A DNA stretch of 24,906 nt from CAIXSC01 sp040381235 (GTDB taxonomy: Bacteria > Planctomycetota > Planctomycetia > Pirellulales > Pirellulaceae). The stretch lies in assembly GCA_040381235.1 (NCBI GenBank), contig JBEIHS010000017.1, forward strand, positions 1-24,906, written 5' to 3'. Positions 8,072 to 24,906 of this stretch are shown piece after piece. A program made the translations under genes and the position numbers. Each line of letters opens with the position of its first letter. The first letter of the stretch is position 1. Below the pieces are notes generated by a model that was not told the origin of the DNA, ran no database searches, and saw nothing but the letters and a program-made list of their open reading frames with translations.

Positions 8072-8226
8072 AGACTCGCGGCCTATCCTTTCCGCCGCCG
8101 GAGCCAACCCGCGAACGGTCGGCGAACTGAAGGCGAATAACGCACTCCATCGCTCCGCCCCGCAGCCATGTCCGGACGGCTACGAGGGTAGCAGAATCGC
8201 CTCAATTTTGCCAAGCCGAAATACGG

Positions 8227-20487
<12,261 letters not shown>

Positions 20488-20494
20488 CCTGCCA

Positions 20495-20501
20495 CCCTCC
20501 T
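20495..20501 (-). promoter_or_regulatory. Strong ribosome binding site deciding the giant gene's start
   Basis: On the minus strand this reads AGGAGGG, seven bases before ATG 20487. It favours this start over in-frame upstream codons reaching 20694. Confidence 0.8.
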
Positions 20502-20596
20502 GGTTGTCAGCCGGTTGTCGTGATGGCGTCCGCCGTGCCGTCGGGGCAAGCGAGACGGCACGCCGGTTGACGAGCGTCCTGAAAAGCATGACATAC

Positions 20597-20624
20597 AGTT
20601 TACCCAGGCATCCTGATTTCTCAA
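20597..20624 (-). promoter_or_regulatory. Possible sigma-70-like promoter for the giant gene
   Basis: On the minus strand, TTGAGA (20619-20624) and TAAACT (20597-20602) are separated by 16 bases, about 110 bases upstream of the start codon. The -10 match is only four of six, so this is a weak candidate. It falls in the divergent spacer shared with the TerB/AI-2E gene. Confidence 0.25.
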
Positions 20625-20699
20625 CGCTTGCGGTATCGGACCGCTTTCGCTCGGCGTGACGCAGCATCACAATCAGTCGCCACCCCTGTAACAACCGGC

Positions 20700-20704
20700 A
20701 AGGA
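20700..20704 (+). promoter_or_regulatory. Ribosome binding site of the TerB/AI-2E gene
   Basis: AAGGA is found eight bases before ATG 20713 and supports that start. Confidence 0.55.
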
Positions 20705-20712
20705 CGGAATCA

Positions 20713-22794
20713 ATGGAACCGCTCGGCTCCCGCTTTCTCGGTCGTGTCAGTACACGATTTGCCGCGCCGCTTCGTCACGCCGCTCAGTTGCTGGGACGCA
20801 TCTCGCGGCGGATGAACCTGCCCGAGACCGATCAGCGGCGGCTCAACACGGCGATCGGGGCGCTGTTCCTCGCTGTGCTCAAGGCCGATGGTCGTGTCTT
20901 GCCGGTCGAACAGGATCGCTTGGATGGATTGTTCGCGGCGAATTTCGGCAAACGCGAGGCGGCTCGGATCCGGACGGCGCTGTCCGAAGTGGCGGTCGCC
21001 GATCTGGCGAGCCAGGCCGCCTATCTCACGCCGCTGGAACGTGACGAGACGCTGGAACTGCTGCGCAGCATGTGGGAAATCGGCTACGCGGATGGCGAGT
21101 TGTCGTCTTCCGAGCGGATCTTGATCGCGAACACGGCGAAGACCCTGGGGCTCGATGCGGCGGCCGTCGAGCAGTGTCGGTTGGTCGTGGTCGAGGAACA
21201 GGGCCAGCGGTCGGCGTTGGTGAAATCGAGCGCCGGTATTCTGGTCGCGCTGGTGGTGCTGGGCGTGTTCGTCTTCACCGCGACGTTTCTGAAGTCCGTG
21301 TTGTTTGGCTTGGTGCTTGCGTACTTCGTGCTGCCGCTCCAGCGTCTGTTCCAATACCGAGTGTTGCCGCATCCGTGGGTCGAGACGACGCTCGCGTGGT
21401 TAGCGCGAGCGGCTGCCCCATTCCAGCGACGCCGCGGCGCCGCCAACTCGGCCGCGCGTCGCGCAGCCGATGCCCACGCGCGCCGTGTCGCTCAAGCCTG
21501 CAATGCGACTTTTGCCACGCTCGGCATTGCTGGCGGACTACTGCTCCTCAGCATGGGGTGGGTGTCGTCGCGGTATGTCGCCGCGCTCCGTCCCGATGCC
21601 ACGCCAATCGCCGCCGCGGCGGCCGCCAATACTCCGTCCCAGGCGGCGACGTCCCAGGCGGCAGCGCCGAACGGCGGCGACGCGAACCAGGACGACGCTC
21701 TCAATCCGCTTGTCGCGCGTTTGGAACAGTACCGACCGGTGCTTGAGCGCAGCCAATGGCTGCGACTCTCCAGCGAGTTGGCCCGCGACTACTTGTCGGA
21801 CGAGAAGAAGAAGAAGGAACTGTTGGGGTTGGTGGCGAGCAACCTGCAACCGGTGTTGCTGCGCGTCGGCGGTCTGCTTGGCGCGTTGGCCAATCTGCTG
21901 CTCGATAGTCTCATGACGCTGTTCTTTTTCTCGTTCTTTTTGAAACGCATCGCGACCGACCAAGCGCCGGATCGCGGGCGTGGACGGCCGACCAGCCAGT
22001 ATCTCGTGGAGACGATCTTCGCCAGCGGCTGGCTTCCCAGCGCCGGCGCCGACGCGATCCGCGAAGCGCATGTGATCCTTGACGAAGTGCTGTCGATGCT
22101 TCAAACGTGGGTCAAAGGCTACCTGTGGATCGTGATTATCGAATCGACGATCTATATCTCGGCGTTCGCGCTGCTGGGGATTCCGTATTTCCATATCTTG
22201 GGACTGCTTGCCGGCATGACGGTGCTCTTGCCGTTCATCGGCCCGATCGCCAGCTTTTCGCTCACCTTGGTGGTCGCCTTCGCCTTTCAAGGCCCGAGCG
22301 TCACGATGTTCTTGCTGATCGCCACCGTCTACTTTTTCGCCAACATCATCCTGGAACAGTTGGTGCTCTTCCCAACGCTCGTCGGCGAGGCGCTGGGACT
22401 CAATTCGCTGGAGACCATCATCGTCGTCCTCTTGGGCGGTCTCGTCGCGGGACTCGCTGGCGCCGTGTTCGCAATCCCCGTCGCCGCGATCCTGAAATAC
22501 CTAATCCCGCACATCTACGAAACACTCTCGAGTCGCCCGGCGCCGCCTCTGCTGCTCGACGGCGGTCCCGTCGAACGCGTCGCCACCGGGGAAGGCCCAG
22601 CGCCAAACGCCGCGATCGCGAATGCCGCCACGCCAAGTCACGAAGCCGAAGGCGTCGCGACGCCGAGCCCCACCGACAACGCCGCTCATGATTTCGAGTC
22701 CGTGCCGACATCGAGGGCCGCCAGGAAGTCCGTGGGACACTCCAGCGAAACAGCCCCGGATAAATCGGGCGACGCAGTCGCGGATGAAGTGTGA
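20713..22794 (+). CDS. TerB-like domain fused to an AI-2E family transporter
   Basis: The 693-residue protein joins two parts. Residues about 40-155 look like a TerB-like domain: two copies of an acidic motif, LKADGRVLPVEQDRL (56-70) and GYADGELSSSERILI (124-138), within a helical bundle. From about residue 173 it is an AI-2E family (PF01594) membrane protein, with spans near 175-210, 265-290, 385-411, 470-525, 530-555 and 565-598. It shows GMTVLLPFIGPIASFS (501-516), the family's conserved Pro-x-Gly-Pro segment, and a GLVAGLAGAVFAIPVAAILK ending. Members are named after autoinducer-2 export, but many act as ion or other exporters, so the substrate is unknown. An Ala/Gln/Asn-rich soluble insert (295-330) and a hydrophilic tail (605-693) are also present. 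AAGGA stands eight bases before the ATG. The gene is divergent from the giant gene. Confidence 0.9.
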   Translation: MEPLGSRFLGRVSTRFAAPLRHAAQLLGRISRRMNLPETDQRRLNTAIGALFLAVLKADGRVLPVEQDRLDGLFAANFGKREAARIRTALSEVAVADLASQAAYLTPLERDETLELLRSMWEIGYADGELSSSERILIANTAKTLGLDAAAVEQCRLVVVEEQGQRSALVKSSAGILVALVVLGVFVFTATFLKSVLFGLVLAYFVLPLQRLFQYRVLPHPWVETTLAWLARAAAPFQRRRGAANSAARRAADAHARRVAQACNATFATLGIAGGLLLLSMGWVSSRYVAALRPDATPIAAAAAANTPSQAATSQAAAPNGGDANQDDALNPLVARLEQYRPVLERSQWLRLSSELARDYLSDEKKKKELLGLVASNLQPVLLRVGGLLGALANLLLDSLMTLFFFSFFLKRIATDQAPDRGRGRPTSQYLVETIFASGWLPSAGADAIREAHVILDEVLSMLQTWVKGYLWIVIIESTIYISAFALLGIPYFHILGLLAGMTVLLPFIGPIASFSLTLVVAFAFQGPSVTMFLLIATVYFFANIILEQLVLFPTLVGEALGLNSLETIIVVLLGGLVAGLAGAVFAIPVAAILKYLIPHIYETLSSRPAPPLLLDGGPVERVATGEGPAPNAAIANAATPSHEAEGVATPSPTDNAAHDFESVPTSRAARKSVGHSSETAPDKSGDAVADEV

Positions 22795-23063
22795 AACCGC
22801 GTCACCCGGCCAAGGCACAGCGACTAGCAACCCGCAGCGTAAGTTTTCACCGTGCACAACTCGGGCGATGCGGCGGCTCTCTCCGGGCCGCGGAGCGTCG
22901 TCAGCCCAAGCCGGCCTATCTTGGAGTGCGGAGCCCACAGCGCCGCTTTGCATTTCAACTTGAAAGTCCCTGCCCGCGACGCAAGAGACACGGCCGTGGA
23001 ATTCTATCAACTGCCATCTTTCCGCTGCGGCTCGAACCACGGCGAGGTTTTCCGAGGCACTGG

Positions 23064-23257
23064 CGTTGGATCGCGGAGCGATCCACGACTATGGCTTTCT
23101 AGCTGCGGCCGCCGTTGTCCGCCGAGGCGCAGGTGCCGCCGCTTTTCCCGAGCCAACAACGGCATGTCGCGCGGGGCATGTACGTAAGCGCGATCGCGAC
23201 AACGGGAAACGTGACCGCGACTGACCAGTTTCCGGAGACTAGGAGTTCTAAGCTTGG
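23064..23257 (+). repeat. Dispersed repeat copy D (pairs with copy C)
   Basis: It starts CGTTGGATCGCGGAGCG, then GATCCACGACTATGGC, identical to copy C over about 30 bases. It then diverges, and becomes similar again from about 23155 (AACGGCATGTCGCG) to AGGAGTTCTAAGCTTGG at 23241-23257. Over the best 60-base block I count roughly three quarters identity with copy C and see no gap. Confidence 0.75.
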
Positions 23258-23431
23258 CGACCTGGGCTGTTCACCGCCCAGCCTTTACTGATAAAGACCG
23301 GCCCCTCGGCTAAAGCCGCGTCCATTTCCGACATAATGCGTACCGATCCCTCCATCCGAATCGGTGCCTGAACGCATCGCGCCGCGATGGCCAGCAATGC
23401 GTCAACACGAACGACCGAAGAACCAGACCCC

Positions 23432-23436
23432 AGGAG
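23432..23436 (+). promoter_or_regulatory. Ribosome binding site supporting the start at 23448
   Basis: AGGAG lies eleven bases before ATG 23448. The spacing is a little long, but it is better than anything before the in-frame ATGs at 23364 or 23550. Confidence 0.45.
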
Positions 23437-23447
23437 CAACGACCACA

Positions 23448-24206
23448 ATGACCACAAACTCGGTTTCGTCCGCGAGCGACATCAACACAGGCCGCGCGCC
23501 GTGCCTGCCTAGCCCTGCATGTCTGGATGGCCAGGCTAGCCGGCGGCGGATGGCGCGGTCGACGGCTCTAGACCGCTCCGGCCGCTTGGCCTGGTGGCCG
23601 CGACTTGGCGCCGCCGCCCGACGCCTCGGCCAGCTAACCGTCGTAGCAACGCTCGCCGCCATCGCGAGCGGACTGGCGATGCACCGCGAAGCCTTCGCGG
23701 TCATCCAGATCCTTTTGCCGCTCAAAAGCGTGCTCGACGATTCGCAGACGATCATCGTCGCGAAGGTCGAACGAATCGATCCGGACCGGCCGGCGATGGT
23801 GTTGGCCGCCTTCGATTCGCTCAAGGGAGGTAGTCCCTTTCCGCGGCTACCGGTGAACCTGACCGGCGACAAAGAGCGCCACACGCCGCGACTCTTGAAG
23901 CGGGTGGCCGAAGGCACGCCGATCGTGCTCTTCATCAAAAAGGAGAGCGACGGCAAGTTCATGGCGCTCGGCTACACCGAGGGCACCTGGCTGCAACTGC
24001 TCGGACAGACCGATGGCGGGCAGACTCGCTGGGCCTTCACCCACTGCGAGACCTACCTCCGCCGCACGTACAAAGGCACAACCGCCGAACTTCGGTCGTT
24101 AGTCGCCGAAGTACTCGCCGGCAAACGCAAGGCGCCGGCGCCCGATCCCAAGGAACGGCCCGGCTTCGGCCTGGAATTGTCGGCTGCTGGGCCTGCCCGC
24201 CCGTAA
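23448..24206 (+). CDS. Secreted or membrane-anchored protein of unknown function
   Basis: From ATG 23448 the protein has 252 residues. Residues 1-60 are hydrophilic and Arg-rich, followed by a hydrophobic core (about 62-78) and an AFA site near 84, so it is probably exported or anchored despite an unusually long leader. If ATG 23550 is used, the leader is a more normal length. The mature part (ILLPLKSVLDDSQTIIVAKV, SLKGGSPFPRLPVNL, GTPIVLFIKK, LGYTEGTWLQLLG, THCETYLRRTYKGTTAELR) looks like a compact beta-rich domain followed by helix. I associate such sequences with conserved planctomycete hypothetical proteins but know no function. It is bounded by repeat copy D upstream and a strong terminator 14 bases past the stop, so it is probably a single-gene transcript. 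Confidence 0.82.
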   Translation: MTTNSVSSASDINTGRAPCLPSPACLDGQASRRRMARSTALDRSGRLAWWPRLGAAARRLGQLTVVATLAAIASGLAMHREAFAVIQILLPLKSVLDDSQTIIVAKVERIDPDRPAMVLAAFDSLKGGSPFPRLPVNLTGDKERHTPRLLKRVAEGTPIVLFIKKESDGKFMALGYTEGTWLQLLGQTDGGQTRWAFTHCETYLRRTYKGTTAELRSLVAEVLAGKRKAPAPDPKERPGFGLELSAAGPARP

Positions 24207-24219
24207 TCCTTTCATCGCC

Positions 24220-24292
24220 AAAAAAAGAAAGCGGGTTTCACGTCCCGCCGCTGCGTGGAAGCGACGGGAGCGTGAAACCCGCAATTTTGTTT
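24220..24292. terminator. Bidirectional intrinsic terminator
   Basis: A 12-bp perfect stem (GCGGGTTTCACG at 24231-24242 with its complement at 24271-24282) continues with five more pairs (24243-24247 with 24265-24269) past a single bulged G. An A-run (24220-24228) lies on the left and a T-rich stretch (ATTTTGTTT) on the right, so it can work in both directions. It separates two convergent genes. Confidence 0.9.
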
Positions 24293-24401
24293 CGTGATGA
24301 TCCCGCTCGTTCATCAGCCGGATCGTGTCCATCAGGAGACCGGCGAACGAGCCGCAACCGAATCGATAGCCAAGCGTCGGCAAAAGTGCCTACGGATAGC
24401 A

Positions 24402-24906
24402 TTACCAGTTAGGACCCCAAGTCGGACCACAAGCAGGTCCGTAAACCGGACCGCAAACCGGGGCCGAATAGGCCACGCGACGCGGTACATAGCGGCACAC
24501 CGGGACCGTGACAACCTTCTCGACCACGTAAGGCACTGTCACCATCCGGGTCACCGTGCGATGCTCGACCACCGGCTTGCACACCGTCTGGTGGTAAACC
24601 ATTTCGCGAACTTCCGGCACGCACTCGAAGTACGTCTCGACCCGTTCCGCAGCCACCGGCACGTACTCGGTCACCAGCTTCTTGTGCACACGACGTTCCG
24701 GCCGGCAGACAACAACCTGGTACTCGAACTTTTCTTCAACGCAGACCGGGCGATGCACCACCACGTCAATCGTCCGCTCCACCACGCTCGGCACCCAAAC
24801 GCGATGCACGGTTTGGCACGGGGCCACGACGCAGCCGTCGACACACGCGCCCGGGCCGTAGTACGGGTCGCAGTACGGATCATGGCGCCAGCCACAACGG
24901 CGATGC
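24402..24906 (-). CDS. Planctomycete YTV-like Cys/Tyr/Val-rich surface protein, 5' end missing
   Basis: The frame is open from the right edge to TAA at 24402, so only the last 167 or so residues are visible and the start lies outside. The visible part opens with a Cys/Tyr/Gly/Pro-rich segment (DPYCDPYYGPGACVDGC). It then runs through strand-like repeats with alternating Val/Thr and Glu/Arg and regularly placed Cys-x-Pro (VVVCRPERRV, YFECVPEVREMV, TVCKPVVEHRTV, VPVCRYVP), ending in GPVYGPACGPTWGPNW. This composition matches the secreted, cysteine-rich 'YTV' proteins described in planctomycetes, thought to belong to the cell envelope, possibly a disulphide-linked proteinaceous wall. The GTG at 24827 could be taken as a start, but coding character continues upstream in the same frame. 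No function beyond a structural role can be suggested. Confidence 0.8.
   Translation of the reverse strand, partial: HRRCGWRHDPYCDPYYGPGACVDGCVVAPCQTVHRVWVPSVVERTIDVVVHRPVCVEEKFEYQVVVCRPERRVHKKLVTEYVPVAAERVETYFECVPEVREMVYHQTVCKPVVEHRTVTRMVTVPYVVEKVVTVPVCRYVPRRVAYSAPVCGPVYGPACGPTWGPNW

Larger units (their letters stand above)
22795..23447. other. Gene-free region carrying repeat copy D
   Basis: No credible gene is seen. The region contains repeat copy D (23064-23257). It also holds a GC-rich stretch at 22921-22950 (GGAGTGCGGAGCCCACAGCG and following), which resembles intergenic motifs I associate with planctomycete genomes, though this is an impression. Short hairpins near 22872-22900 could end the AI-2E transcript, but none has a T-run. 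The promoter of the next gene should lie in 23258-23430. Confidence 0.55.

Noticed and set aside
8058..8150. N-terminal extension of RimI by 31 residues
   Set aside because: The strong GGAAGGAG six bases before ATG 8057 and the lack of family similarity in the extension favour the shorter protein.
20488..20694. N-terminal extension of the giant protein by 69 residues
   Set aside because: AGGAGGG seven bases before ATG 20487 and a normal signal anchor after that start make the longer form unlikely; the extension would also cover the likely promoter.

Overview
The window looks like chromosomal DNA from a high-GC planctomycete, most likely of the Pirellula/Rhodopirellula type. This is inferred from protein style, not from a marker gene. 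The clues are a secreted PQQ-propeller protein beginning with a W-x-x-F-R-G-P motif after its signal peptide, a Cys/Tyr/Val-rich 'YTV-like' surface protein at the right edge, an enormous membrane-anchored protein with Pro/Ala/Lys linkers, and a dispersed family of intergenic repeats. I see no tRNA, rRNA, CRISPR array, transposase or phage gene.

Layout. 1-759: no credible gene, a mosaic of dispersed repeats and a heptamer tract. 760-6228 (+): a secreted PQQ-like beta-propeller protein followed 27 bases later by a fused HyuA-HyuB 5-oxoprolinase-type enzyme. 6229-6764: gene-free, carrying two dispersed repeat copies (B and C). 6765-20487 (-): in transcription order, a 4086-residue giant membrane protein, then rimI (ribosomal protein S18 alanine acetyltransferase), then a PlsC-like acyltransferase. 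The last two are 15 bases apart and form an operon. 20713-22794 (+): diverging from the giant gene, a membrane protein that joins a TerB-like domain to an AI-2E family transporter. 22795-23447: gene-free, with repeat copy D. 23448-24206 (+): a small secreted or anchored protein of unknown function. 24220-24292: a strong bidirectional terminator. 24402-24906 (-): the C-terminal part of the YTV-like protein, whose 5' end lies outside the window.

The most striking object is the giant gene. It reads as three modules of about 1240-1270 residues each. Each module opens with a short Tyr/Pro-rich motif followed by a Phe/Tyr-Glu-x-x-Arg-type helix, continues as a beta-rich extracytoplasmic domain, carries an 'LP...(V/L)DG' motif late in the module, and closes with hydrophobic membrane segments. 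A signal-peptide-like stretch survives inside the protein before module 2. This suggests three paralogous membrane proteins fused in frame, with linkers built from 12- and 15-base tandem repeats. No biochemical role can be assigned.

The genes do not make up one obvious pathway. 5-oxoprolinase belongs to glutathione/pyroglutamate salvage, RimI to ribosome modification, and PlsC to phospholipid synthesis. The giant protein, the propeller protein, the TerB/AI-2E protein and the YTV-like protein all point to cell-envelope functions.
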